Origin: Terriglobus roseus
GTDB taxonomy: Bacteria; Acidobacteriota; Terriglobia; Terriglobales; Acidobacteriaceae
Length of the DNA: 64,000 nt
Direction of reading: 5' to 3'
Assembly: GCF_900105625.1 (NCBI RefSeq)
Contig: NZ_FNSD01000001.1
Location: forward strand, 124,001 to 188,000
Part shown: one piece after another, positions 54,284 through 63,376 of the stretch
How the letters are laid out: every line of letters starts with the position of its first letter
How positions within the stretch are numbered: the first letter of the stretch is position 1
The notes under the pieces: generated by a model
What the model saw: the letters and a program-made list of their open reading frames with translations, nothing else
Told to the model about the DNA's origin: nothing
The model's database searches: none
Program-made: the position numbers and the translations under genes

Positions 54284-56458
54284 CTAGAACGCTGCCAGTT
54301 CCGCCATGGCTTTATACAGGTGCTCTGTCTGGGGCAGGATCGCGTCCTCCAGAATCGGCTGGTAGGCCACAAAGGTGTCCATGCCGGCAACGCGGCGGAC
54401 AGGCGCATCCAGATCGTGGAAGAGCTCGTCGGCGACGCGCGCTGCCAGCTCCGCGCCGAAGCCCCAGCTCCGCATGTCCTCGTGCGCGATGATGACGCGG
54501 TTTGTCTTGCGGACGCTCTCGGCGATCGCCTCAAAATCGTACGGCGAAAGCGAGCGGAGGTCGATCACTTCCACGCTGATGTCCTGCTCCCGTTCGATCT
54601 TCTGTGCCGCCTGCAGGGCCCGCGGAACCACCGCGCCGTAGGTGACAACCGTAAGATCGGTGCCAGCCTTCACTGTCTTCGCTTTGCCGAACGGTATAGC
54701 GTATTCCGGTCCCGGATAGGGCGCGCGGCCGTAGGCTTCCCGGTAGAGGCGCTTGTGCTCCAGGAAGAGTACGGGATCATCGCAGCGTATCGCAGTGCGC
54801 AGCAAACCTGCTGCATCGAGGGCGTTCGACGGCATCACGACGCGAACACCGGGGGTGTGCGTGAAGATGCTTTCGCCCGACTGCGAATGATAGAGCGATC
54901 CCCCTGTCAGGTAGCCACCGATCGGAACACGGATCACCAGCGGCGATGAGTGGTTACCGTTCGACCTCCAGCGGAATACCGATAACTCGTTCCGCATCTG
55001 ATGCATAGCAGGCCAGATGTAATCAAAGAATTGAATTTCTACAACGGGCTTCAGACCACGCGAGGCCATGCCGATGGCGCGGCCAACAATGTTTGCCTCG
55101 GCAAGTGGCGAGTTGAAGACACGGTCCGATCCAAACTCGGTCTGTAGACCGGCGGTGATCTTGAAGACACCGCCTTTACCCTTCAGCGTGCCGGTCTTCA
55201 GGTGCTCATCCCGCGTGGCATCCGCAACGTCCTCGCCGAAGATGACGATGCGCGGATCGCGCCGCATCTCGTCCCGCAGCGTGTGATTGATCAGGTCCGC
55301 GATGGTGTGATCAACGGCATCTTCCAGCTTTACTTCCGTCGCAAAGACAGGATCGGTCGGCTTCAGATCCTCGGAATAGACGTGCTTCGTGATGTTCTCG
55401 ACCAGCGGCAGAGGTGCGCCCAGGGCGACATCTGCAGCGGCTCGCACCTCGTCATCGACTTCCTTCTTCAGCAGGTCAAGCGCTTCCTCGGTCAGGACGC
55501 CCTCGCGCAGCAGCAGAGCCTCGGTACGGCCAAGCGGATCGCGAAGAGCATCTGCCTCAAGCTCAGAGGGATGACGGTACCAGCGCTCATCGTCACTTAG
55601 CGCGTGGGAGTAGGGCCGGATGACATGGCCATGCACCAGTGCGGGCCCCTTGCGGGCGCGGCAATAGGCGACCGCCTCCTTCATCGCCTCATAGCTGGCG
55701 ACAGGATCAGTGCCATCCACTTCGGCAAAGTGGAAGTGCGGGAAGTTGGCCACCAGGCGCGAGATGTTGCCGCCCGGGGTGTTCGCCTCTACCGGCGTGG
55801 AGATGGCATAGCCATTGTCTTCCACGACAAAGATCACCGGCAGGCGCTTGTTCGAGGCTGTATTCAGCGCCTCCCAGAACTCGCCCTGCGAAGTGGAACC
55901 CTCGCCAATGGAGGTGTAGGCGACCTCGTCCGACTCGAAGCTGACGTCTTTGAAGCGGCGATAATCTCCTGCGCCGTAGTCGCCTTCGGCGGACTCAGGA
56001 TGATCCGTAAAGTAGATGCCTGCCTCGGCGCAGCCAACCGCGTGCAGGCACTGCGTTCCGGTAGCCGAGGAGGGAGAGACGAGGTGGATGGGCTTGCTGG
56101 TCCAGTGGGACGGCATCTGCCGGCCACCGCTGCCGGGGTCGTCCGCACCCACCGCCTGCAGCAACTGGTCGGTCACGGTCTGTCCCAAAGCTAGGCAAAG
56201 CGCGCGGTCACGATAGTACGGGAAGAACCAGTCATAGCCGGGCTTGAGTGCAAGGCCCGCGGCAACCAGCAGTGCCTCGTGTCCGGCGCAGGAAATCTGG
56301 AAGAAGATCTTCTGTTGACGCTTCAGCAGGATTTCGCGGTCGTCCGTCTTCCGCGACAGGTACATCAGCCGGTAAAAGCGGATTAACTCTTCGCCCGTTA
56401 GGGAACCAAGCGCACTCTCTGCCTTCGTCGTCCCTGCTGTCGTGGTGCGTGCCGCCAT
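54284..56458 (-). CDS. 2-oxoacid dehydrogenase E1, fused alpha and beta subunits (branched-chain type)
   Basis: This 724-residue thiamine-diphosphate enzyme decarboxylates 2-oxoacids, probably branched-chain ones. The alpha part (about 1-365) has the TPP motif [14 protein letters not shown]...EDNGYAIS. The beta part (about 390-724) has [28 protein letters not shown] and [16 protein letters not shown]. Fusion of the two subunits into one chain is known in several phyla. No E2 or E3 gene is adjacent. AAGGG lies before the ATG. Confidence 0.93.
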   Translation of the reverse strand: MAARTTTAGTTKAESALGSLTGEELIRFYRLMYLSRKTDDREILLKRQQKIFFQISCAGHEALLVAAGLALKPGYDWFFPYYRDRALCLALGQTVTDQLLQAVGADDPGSGGRQMPSHWTSKPIHLVSPSSATGTQCLHAVGCAEAGIYFTDHPESAEGDYGAGDYRRFKDVSFESDEVAYTSIGEGSTSQGEFWEALNTASNKRLPVIFVVEDNGYAISTPVEANTPGGNISRLVANFPHFHFAEVDGTDPVASYEAMKEAVAYCRARKGPALVHGHVIRPYSHALSDDERWYRHPSELEADALRDPLGRTEALLLREGVLTEEALDLLKKEVDDEVRAAADVALGAPLPLVENITKHVYSEDLKPTDPVFATEVKLEDAVDHTIADLINHTLRDEMRRDPRIVIFGEDVADATRDEHLKTGTLKGKGGVFKITAGLQTEFGSDRVFNSPLAEANIVGRAIGMASRGLKPVVEIQFFDYIWPAMHQMRNELSVFRWRSNGNHSSPLVIRVPIGGYLTGGSLYHSQSGESIFTHTPGVRVVMPSNALDAAGLLRTAIRCDDPVLFLEHKRLYREAYGRAPYPGPEYAIPFGKAKTVKAGTDLTVVTYGAVVPRALQAAQKIEREQDISVEVIDLRSLSPYDFEAIAESVRKTNRVIIAHEDMRSWGFGAELAARVADELFHDLDAPVRRVAGMDTFVAYQPILEDAILPQTEHLYKAMAELAAF

Positions 56459-56948
56459 GCTGTTGCCCTTGTCCCGAAGATCCGGTCCACCGTCACGACG
56501 CCACGGCCTTCCCTGCTGATTGTAAAGCGGTAGCGCCTGCAGCGCATCCGGCGCCCCGCCGGAGTCCGGGGCTTAAAGCTTGCATCGGGAACGCAGATAA
56601 GGCAAACGTCGCGGATTGGCGGCGGGATGCGAAGGTGTCACTCAGCACCGCCGCGCCCGGAACCGATCTGCCAGGGAGGCTCTCTTCAAGCCCTCGATCT
56701 TCAGACCGCGATGGCTTCCCCCTCTGGCTTTCGCTAGCGCTCGCGGTCCCGCGCAGCATTCGCGCCCAGATGGTCCCGGCGAAGGCTGCCAGCGTGCTTG
56801 GTGTTCATCGGCTACTGGCGATCTATCGTAACGGCAGTAGCCCGGGTGATGCCGAGAGCACAGCGGGCCTACGGCGTCGTGAATGCCGCCGCAGCTCTGG
56901 CGTACGAGCCGTCGGACCGATCGATCGATCAGATCCATTGATGTGGCG
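56459..56948. other. 490-bp stretch without a recognisable gene
   Basis: Reading frames exist in both directions (for example 56616-56831 plus and 56642-56938 minus), but they are rich in Arg, Pro and Cys as expected of GC-rich non-coding DNA. A short GC hairpin lies near 56560-56580, and gatcgatcgatc near 56920. The promoter of the E1 gene should lie at the left end. Confidence 0.45.
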
Positions 56949-57251
56949 CTACTGTCGCATGCGATCTTTCACGGACTTCGCGAGTTTCTCGATCTGATCG
57001 GCCTGCTTAATCACCTGGACGGACAATTCGTCCTTTTTCGTCTGGTCCACGGCCGACTTTAACTGTTGCGCCATGGCAACCAGTTGGTCGGCGTCGGCCA
57101 GCATCTTCTTCTGACGGTCTTCCGCAACCATCTCTGCCCGTGCATGCTCTGCAGCCTGCACAGCCGATGCGATGTGCTGCTGCGCGCGGGCAGAAGCCAT
57201 CAGAACGCTCATTGCAAGAACAACCCTGAACAGTCGAACGAGGTTCAACAT
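56949..57251 (-). CDS. Small secreted coiled-coil protein (paralogue 1)
   Basis: This 100-residue protein has a signal peptide (about 1-23, ending ARAQ) and a charged helical remainder. The end, KMLADADQLVAMAQQLKSAV...QADQIEKLAKSVKDRMRQ, is clearly related to the neighbouring 139-residue protein. Family not recognised. It lies 65 bp after its paralogue on the same strand and has no clear ribosome site. Confidence 0.75.
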   Translation of the reverse strand: MLNLVRLFRVVLAMSVLMASARAQQHIASAVQAAEHARAEMVAEDRQKKMLADADQLVAMAQQLKSAVDQTKKDELSVQVIKQADQIEKLAKSVKDRMRQ

Positions 57252-57316
57252 CCCACACCATCCACACGGCCCGTGCCGGCATCCCTTGCCGACATGCGGT
57301 TCCGCCAGGCAGGCAC

Positions 57317-57736
57317 TCAGTCCCGCATCTGGTCCTTCACCAACCGCGCCAGCTTTGCAATCTCATCGAGGCGTTTTGCATCATCGGCAGTTGCTTCCCG
57401 CGTCGCAAGTTCCGTCTTCAACTGTTGCGTCAGCTGCAGCAGCCGGTTGGCGCTGTCAACCATACGCTTCTTTCGTTCCAGTTTGCGAGCGGCGTCGCGC
57501 CGATAAATCATCGTGGGGGAGTCAAGCTCACCCGCAAGATCGGGCGTGTGCATGCTGCCAACTCCAGTGCCGATGCCCGTACCACTTCCGCCAATCGACC
57601 GAGCGCCAACGCCCTGGGTTGTATTCATCGTGGGATAGCTGGGGGCCTGGGAAAAGAGAGCCACCGGGGAGAGGATGACCATACCCGCGGCAAGCCAGGC
57701 AGGCAGCAGAGAGCGTAAGGAAATCGGTGCCTGCAT
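57317..57736 (-). CDS. Small secreted coiled-coil protein (paralogue 2)
   Basis: This 139-residue protein has a signal peptide (about 1-30), a Gly/Ser/Thr-rich segment (about 40-65) and a helical C-terminus, KRMVDSANRLLQLTQQLKTEL...LDEIAKLARLVKDQMRD. It shares the A-x-x-L-x-x-x-x-Q-Q-L-K-x-x and I-x-K-L-A-x-x-V-K-D-x-M-R pattern with the downstream gene, so the two probably arose by duplication. GGGAGG is a strong ribosome site before ATG 57736. Confidence 0.8.
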   Translation of the reverse strand: MQAPISLRSLLPAWLAAGMVILSPVALFSQAPSYPTMNTTQGVGARSIGGSGTGIGTGVGSMHTPDLAGELDSPTMIYRRDAARKLERKKRMVDSANRLLQLTQQLKTELATREATADDAKRLDEIAKLARLVKDQMRD

Positions 57737-57870
57737 AACGCCTCCCTGCCCTCGTCCCGACGTACGTGGCTTCGCCCCGGCTTGCAGCAGTCGATGCAGT
57801 GCGCGATGCTGAATGGGGCGTGCCTTTGCCACATAGTATCCCGGCTTATCGGCCACAGGTTGTCACTCTT

Positions 57871-58815
57871 ATGTCTTTGTTGATCCAACTCGCACTCGTT
57901 GTGACGGAACCGGAAACTTCTTTCCGCGAGCTCGGCCATAGCTGGCACACGGACATTGTCGACTTCGTCCGGCATGACGCTCCGAAGATCGTGGTGATCC
58001 TGCTGGTGTCGTTCGTACTGCAGCGGATCGTGTCTTTCTTCGTGAATCGCATGCGGCGGGTCGCCGATGCCTATGCCGGCCACAATCAGCGTGCGTCGCA
58101 ACTTCGGACGGTCGCAGCGATCCTGCGCGCCACGTGCTACGGCCTCATCGGCTTCATCGCCCTGATGCAGATTCTGCCACTCTTCAACATTGATCTGAAG
58201 CCCCTGCTGGCATCAGCCGGTGTCGTCGGCCTGGGCATCTCCTTTGGTGCGCAGTCGCTTTTCAAGGACATGCTGAACGGCATCCTCATCCTGATTGAAG
58301 ATCAGTTCAACGTGGGCGACGTGGTGAAGCTGGCGGGGCTGACCGGTACCGTGGAAGATCTATCGCTGCGCGCGACGACCCTGCGCGATGGCGACGGCAC
58401 GCAGTACTTCATACCCAACTCGCAGATCGCGACGGTGTCGAACCTGTCACGCGAGTTCTCCGTGGCTTCCCTTTCGGTCTCCGTCGATGCATCCGCCGAT
58501 CCGGACCGCGTCATTGCGTTGCTCCGCGAGGTCGCCATGGAGGTTCGCAACGACGCTGCCTTCAAGAACGTCGCCATCTCTGACGGAGACATTCTCGGCG
58601 TCGACAAGATCATTGGCCGTGAGGTCATCTATCCAGTTAACTTCCGCGTCAAGGCGAATCAGAAAGACGGGATCCTTCGCGAACTGCGGCGGCGTGTTCT
58701 GCAGCGGTTCGATAAGGAAGGCATCCCGCTCGGCACGCAGACCAGCACGGTCGTCATGCAGGGCCTGCCGGATCCCACGATCACACAACAGGCGCCCTCC
58801 CTCTCCGGGAACTAG
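57871..58815 (+). CDS. MscS-family mechanosensitive channel
   Basis: This 314-residue small-conductance channel has three helices at about 30-55, 75-100 and 105-130. The pore helix is LASAGVVGLGISFGAQSLFKD, and the beta domain has FNVGDVVKLAGLTGTVEDLSLRATTLRDGDG with IPNSQI. It releases solutes on osmotic downshock. The ATG at 57871 gives the expected N-terminus; the longer frame from 57766 overlaps the region of the divergent gene. No strong ribosome site is seen. Confidence 0.92.
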   Translation: MSLLIQLALVVTEPETSFRELGHSWHTDIVDFVRHDAPKIVVILLVSFVLQRIVSFFVNRMRRVADAYAGHNQRASQLRTVAAILRATCYGLIGFIALMQILPLFNIDLKPLLASAGVVGLGISFGAQSLFKDMLNGILILIEDQFNVGDVVKLAGLTGTVEDLSLRATTLRDGDGTQYFIPNSQIATVSNLSREFSVASLSVSVDASADPDRVIALLREVAMEVRNDAAFKNVAISDGDILGVDKIIGREVIYPVNFRVKANQKDGILRELRRRVLQRFDKEGIPLGTQTSTVVMQGLPDPTITQQAPSLSGN

Positions 58816-58824
58816 GGCACGGCC

Positions 58825-61107
58825 CTACATCTTGCGCGCAAGCACCAGGGTGATGTCGTCCGGCTGTTCGCCGCCACCGATCCATGCATCCAGTGCCGCC
58901 ATCACCTCGTGCGAGATCACCTCGAGCGGTTGATCGCGGTGCTGATGCACCACCTCCAGCAGACGGTCTTCGCCGAACTCGCCAAAGTCATTTTCGGGCT
59001 CCGTGACGCCGTCCGAGTAGGCGATGAGCAGGTCACCCGGATCGAGCGCGACTGTCTCCTGCTCGTAGTGCATACCATCCATCAGGCCGACGACGGTACC
59101 GCCTCTGTCCAGGCGCACGATACGTCCATCGCGCTTCATCACGAAGGGCGGTAGCTGCCCGGCGTTGGCGTAGGTCAGGCGACCGCTGGCGTCGTCGTAG
59201 TGTGCCAGGAAGAGTGTGGCGTACTTCTCCGGCTGCGTGGAGCGGTAGAGGTGTTTGTTCAGCAAGGAAAGAATGCGGGCTGGCGACTCGAACAACTCAC
59301 CGCACTCCAGTGATTCCTGGTGCGTCAGAGCGCGGGCACTGTCGCCAAAGAGTTCTTCGCTGGCCAGGCGATAGGCACGAACGGCAGAGTGAAGCGTCGC
59401 CATCAGCAGCGCGGCCGAGATGCCCTTGCCGCTGATGTCACCCAGCGCGAGGCCAAGGCCGGTAATCCTTCGGGCGTTGTCATGGTCATCGTGGAAGACG
59501 AGGAAGTCGTAATAGTCGCCGGAGACGGTCCGCGCGGGACGGCAGATGCCATGCAGCTGCAGCGATGGAACGCGCACCGAAGCCCGCGGGAAGAGGTTCG
59601 CCTGGACCTCCTGCGCGATGCTCAGTTCGCTCTGCATCCGCTCCTTCTCCTTCTGCTCTTCAATCAGCTTGCCGAGCGACCACGACATGCGATTGAACGA
59701 CCGGCACAGATCCGCGAGCTGATCGTCGCGTTGCACCTGGATGCGATGCGACAGGTTGCCACTATCGATGGAGAGCGTCGCCGCGTACAGATCTTCGACG
59801 GACCCCGTCATCGTCTTCGTCAGCCGTATCGCGACGTAGAAGGCAAAGATCTCAAAAATCGCGAAGACAAGGCAGATGAGGAGAAAGGCCACCCGCACCG
59901 TGTCGGTGATACGACCTGTCAGGCCGGCTCCGAAGAGCTGTTCGAACAGAATCGACGGGCGCGACTCCACATTGAAGGGGACGGACTGAATATTACCCGT
60001 CTCCCAGTCGACGACGGAGAGGGTGGAAGGAAAGCGGACGCCGTAGTCGAAGAGCGAGGAAGCAGGAGGTCGCGCGCCGCCCACCAGGCGTGTCCGGCGC
60101 AGTTCCCTGGCGGTCAGGTTGGTGCGGTGCGTCTGCTGCAGAACAAGGCCAGGTACGAGCGTCACCTGGCCAAGACCCTCGGCCACTCCATTCAAGAGCT
60201 GCTCTGAGACCGGCACGCTGCCGATGACCGTCACGGTATGGTTGTTGCCGGCGGGCACACGATCCACGACCGCCATGTAAAGCACGCCGCCATCCGCAAC
60301 GAAAACCTTCAACTGGCCGAAGCGGCGCTTGCCTACCCAGTCGGCCAGACGCAAGGGGCTGCGCGCATTTCCTGCAAAGCCAGGGGTATCGATGGGCTTT
60401 TCGTCGATATAAACCGCACGCTGCCGATTTGCAGGACCACGTCCCACGCCGTTCGCCGGACCATTTGTGCCAGGGCCACCGTTATTCGGCAGATTGCTCG
60501 CAGTCACCGGACCAGACGTAGCCGTAGCCGCGGGCGTACTCGCGACCACTGGCTGGTTACCCGCCGCAGGACCGCCTCCGCGAGTTGCGGCACCTGGGCC
60601 GTCGGGACCGCGCATCAGGCTTTCGACACTGGCGCCGTTCTCCAGCCGTCGTGCCAATCCGAACGCCATACCGGCGTCGGTCGTTCCCATGCTGTCCAAC
60701 TGCAACTGCAGGTGCGACGCGACGAGATGGATCGCAAACTGTCCTGCAGCCACATATGCCGACAGAAAGACCAGCGTGAAGAACAGCACGACCGGCGTAA
60801 GGCCGATCAGAAGATACGTCAGAATCAGCTTGTTCCGCAGTCGCCACAACATCCCATGCCGGGCAGCTCGGTACAGCAGCGGGATGCCCGCCAGCACAGC
60901 GAGAGCGAGCATGACCCAGCGGAGAAAGGACGCTGCGTCTCCGATGATGCCGGGCAGATAAGCAAGCAGAAAGAACAGCGCGACAAGACCCCAGATCACG
61001 CGGACCCAAAACGGTATGCGTGTCCAGGGGCCCGGCGAAGGTGCACCCGTAGCCGCGTAGAGCGGGTCAGAGACATTCTGCTGGCGTGGACGAAGCACTA
61101 GCGGCAT
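58825..61107 (-). CDS. Membrane SpoIIE/RsbU-type PP2C phosphatase with HAMP domain
   Basis: This 760-residue sensor phosphatase has two or three N-terminal membrane helices (about 35-130) and a large extracytoplasmic part (about 130-415) containing a Gly/Pro/Asn-rich stretch (about 170-245). Another membrane helix lies at about 415-440, followed by a HAMP linker (about 440-495) and a PP2C domain (LALGDISGKGISAALLMA, NAGQLPPFV, IAYSDGVTEPEN, GEQPDDITLVLA). Such proteins dephosphorylate anti-sigma-antagonists. The start is ATG 61107, 4 bp after the yihY-like stop. Confidence 0.9.
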   Translation of the reverse strand: MPLVLRPRQQNVSDPLYAATGAPSPGPWTRIPFWVRVIWGLVALFFLLAYLPGIIGDAASFLRWVMLALAVLAGIPLLYRAARHGMLWRLRNKLILTYLLIGLTPVVLFFTLVFLSAYVAAGQFAIHLVASHLQLQLDSMGTTDAGMAFGLARRLENGASVESLMRGPDGPGAATRGGGPAAGNQPVVASTPAATATSGPVTASNLPNNGGPGTNGPANGVGRGPANRQRAVYIDEKPIDTPGFAGNARSPLRLADWVGKRRFGQLKVFVADGGVLYMAVVDRVPAGNNHTVTVIGSVPVSEQLLNGVAEGLGQVTLVPGLVLQQTHRTNLTARELRRTRLVGGARPPASSLFDYGVRFPSTLSVVDWETGNIQSVPFNVESRPSILFEQLFGAGLTGRITDTVRVAFLLICLVFAIFEIFAFYVAIRLTKTMTGSVEDLYAATLSIDSGNLSHRIQVQRDDQLADLCRSFNRMSWSLGKLIEEQKEKERMQSELSIAQEVQANLFPRASVRVPSLQLHGICRPARTVSGDYYDFLVFHDDHDNARRITGLGLALGDISGKGISAALLMATLHSAVRAYRLASEELFGDSARALTHQESLECGELFESPARILSLLNKHLYRSTQPEKYATLFLAHYDDASGRLTYANAGQLPPFVMKRDGRIVRLDRGGTVVGLMDGMHYEQETVALDPGDLLIAYSDGVTEPENDFGEFGEDRLLEVVHQHRDQPLEVISHEVMAALDAWIGGGEQPDDITLVLARKM

Positions 61108-61111
61108 CGAG

Positions 61112-62116
61112 TCACTCTGCCTCCGCCGCACGGGCCATGCGCAAGGCATGGCGAGTCGCGGAAAAATGTGCTCCGGCCAGCAGCATCAGGCCGCTGAGAA
61201 ACGCCCACAGCATCAGTCCGACGGAGATCTGAAAAGGCCCATACACATCCTGGAAGTTGAGGTGCGGCAGCGTGAGGATGTAAAGATGCTTCGCACCCTC
61301 CCACAGCAGACCTGTCACGACAGCGGTGGGCAGAACGGCTAACGCAGGAATCTTTCGGTTCGGCAGTATCCAGTAGATCAGGAAGAACAACATCACGGAG
61401 CTCAGCGTCGCGAGCACACTGATGAAGCCTTTCGACAGCACGGCGTACGCAATGTTGTCTGTATGCCCCATGAACAGGAAACCGAGCACAGTCTGCTGCG
61501 CAGAAGACACACCGATGGAGAACATCGCCAACAGCCCTACAGAGAATGCCAGCCCGAGCGACACTGCCTGATTGTGCAGGTAGCTCCTGTTTTTCGAGAC
61601 GCGCCAGACGTTATTCAATGCCACTTCCAATGGCAGGAAGACACCAGTGCTGCTGACCAGCAGCATGCCTACGCTGAAGAACTGAACGCCCTTGTGCGGA
61701 TGGACCAGCAGCTGCATATTCCGCATGACGAAGTCCTGTCCCGTGGGCAGGTAGTTGTACATCAGCTGACTCACCACCGTGACCATGGCTGGCGAATGAA
61801 AGACCACGCGCGAGATGGTCAGCAGCAGCACGATAAAAGGAAAGAGCGACAGGATGACGTTTGCCGCAACCGAGAAGGCATACGTGTGGACGCTGGTCTG
61901 AGTCAGGTACCGCAGTAAGGCGATGATCTGCGCGCCGGAGCCGCCTTCAACCGGTTCGGGCCACAGCTCACGCTCCCCCGGGGCGGCCTTCGCCTCTACC
62001 GGAACGACCTCATCCGGCTCTTTCGGCGCTGCGGCTTCGTAGGGCGGCGTAATGAATGGCATAGGCTCGCAACGGGCCTCCATCCGCCCGGTTCCAACGA
62101 TGCTAGCAGAGGCCAT
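61112..62116 (-). CDS. YihY/BrkB family membrane protein
   Basis: This 334-residue protein has a soluble acidic N-terminus (about 1-65) and six membrane helices. Family motifs include YAFSVAANVILSLFPFIVLLL, LPLEVALNNVWRVSKNRSYLHNQ and the C-terminal YGPFQISVGLMLWAFLSGLMLLAGA. The family was once called ribonuclease BN but its function is unsettled. It is co-transcribed with the phosphatase downstream. ATG 62116, 62083 and 62062 are alternative starts; TAGCAT lies 16 nt before 62083. Confidence 0.87.
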   Translation of the reverse strand: MASASIVGTGRMEARCEPMPFITPPYEAAAPKEPDEVVPVEAKAAPGERELWPEPVEGGSGAQIIALLRYLTQTSVHTYAFSVAANVILSLFPFIVLLLTISRVVFHSPAMVTVVSQLMYNYLPTGQDFVMRNMQLLVHPHKGVQFFSVGMLLVSSTGVFLPLEVALNNVWRVSKNRSYLHNQAVSLGLAFSVGLLAMFSIGVSSAQQTVLGFLFMGHTDNIAYAVLSKGFISVLATLSSVMLFFLIYWILPNRKIPALAVLPTAVVTGLLWEGAKHLYILTLPHLNFQDVYGPFQISVGLMLWAFLSGLMLLAGAHFSATRHALRMARAAEAE

Positions 62117-62159
62117 CCGGCGTTATCTGCTCTTCTTCAGTGACTTGCGAGGACGACTG

Positions 62160-63293
62160 CTACAGGGACGTCGCACTCCCCGCAATTTGTTCCAACGCCC
62201 AGAGCGCCGCTTCGCGCAGCATCTCGTCCTCACCCGCAGCCCATGCCTCCAGACGCGGCACATGGCACGCATCGTGACTATTGCCCATGGCGATCGCCAC
62301 GTTGCGTTGCAGCCTGCGACGACCAGTTCGTTCCAGGGGAGATCCGCGGAACCGGCGTTTGAACTCCGGTGTGTCGATCGCCGCCAAGTCCTCAAGCGAA
62401 GGGTTCACCAGCGCCGTCCGTGCCTGCATGTCCTGCGCCGTGCCGATTGGGGCCCGTCGATTCCACGGGCAAACGTCCTGGCATATATCGCAGCCGAAGA
62501 CCTGCCGTCCCATCTGCGGACGAAGCGACTCATCAATGCTGCCCTTCTTCTCAATCGTCAGATAGGCGATGCAGCGCGAAGCATCCATCTTCCGCGGCGC
62601 GATCAGTGCGTCCGTCGGACACGCATCGATACACCGCGTGCACGTGCCACAGCGATCTGCTGTGGGCAACAACACCGCTTCGTCGGACAACGGCAGCGAC
62701 GTGAGAAGGACGCCCAGCAGCATCCACGATCCCTGGCCCTGATTCAGAACGCACGTGTTCTTACCGATCCATCCGATGCCGGCAAGCTGCGCGAACCACC
62801 GCTCCACGACCGGGCCGGTATCGACATAACAACGAGTCTGGATCGCTTCTTCACCTGCAGGAACCGTCGCGTGCAGATCTGCCTCAACCTGCTTCAGCCG
62901 CGCCAGCAGCACCTCGTGGTAATCCGTTGGGACGGAGTCCTCGCCAGTCCCCGTCCCGCTCCACGCATACCGCGCAATCCATCCCGCCCCCGCAGGTGCC
63001 GCATCCACAGAACGCGGCTGCGCGCTGTTGTAATTCACGGCACACAGCACCACGGAGCGCGCCCACGGAACGGCCCGCTGCAGCGATGACCGCAACGGTA
63101 CGCCGTCCGCGTCCGCACGCAACATCCAGGCCATGTCGCCCGCGAAGCCAGCGCGAGCCCATTCCGTAAAGCGCTCGCTCTGCAGACGCTCCTGAGGAGA
63201 GTCGCGCTCCGGCACAGCCGCAACGCCAGCCAGATCAAAGCCAGCGCAAAGCGCACGTGCCACAAGTTGTTCGCGAAGCCGCGGTGTGATCAT
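62160..63293 (-). CDS. queG: Epoxyqueuosine reductase QueG
   Basis: This 377-residue enzyme performs the last step of queuosine tRNA modification, using cobalamin and two [4Fe-4S] clusters. The cluster motifs are CGTCTRCIDACPTDAL and CDICQDVCPWN. Other signatures are YHEVLLARL, CYVDTGPVVERWFAQLAGIGWIGKN and ASRCIAYLTIEKKG. The C-terminal HEAT-like helices are present. GATAAT about 20 nt before the ATG is a possible -10 box with a short leader. Confidence 0.95.
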   Translation of the reverse strand: MITPRLREQLVARALCAGFDLAGVAAVPERDSPQERLQSERFTEWARAGFAGDMAWMLRADADGVPLRSSLQRAVPWARSVVLCAVNYNSAQPRSVDAAPAGAGWIARYAWSGTGTGEDSVPTDYHEVLLARLKQVEADLHATVPAGEEAIQTRCYVDTGPVVERWFAQLAGIGWIGKNTCVLNQGQGSWMLLGVLLTSLPLSDEAVLLPTADRCGTCTRCIDACPTDALIAPRKMDASRCIAYLTIEKKGSIDESLRPQMGRQVFGCDICQDVCPWNRRAPIGTAQDMQARTALVNPSLEDLAAIDTPEFKRRFRGSPLERTGRRRLQRNVAIAMGNSHDACHVPRLEAWAAGEDEMLREAALWALEQIAGSATSL

Positions 63294-63376
63294 GGTCGTC
63301 TCAACTCACCCCATTATCGCGTTCGCGAGGGGGGAGCTGGAACTTGCGATGACGCACGCCGTGACGACTGCGATCC

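Noticed and set aside
56616-56938. Overlapping open frames of 71 and 98 codons in the large gap
   Set aside because: Composition is Arg/Pro/Cys-rich in both directions, with no ribosome site or known motif.
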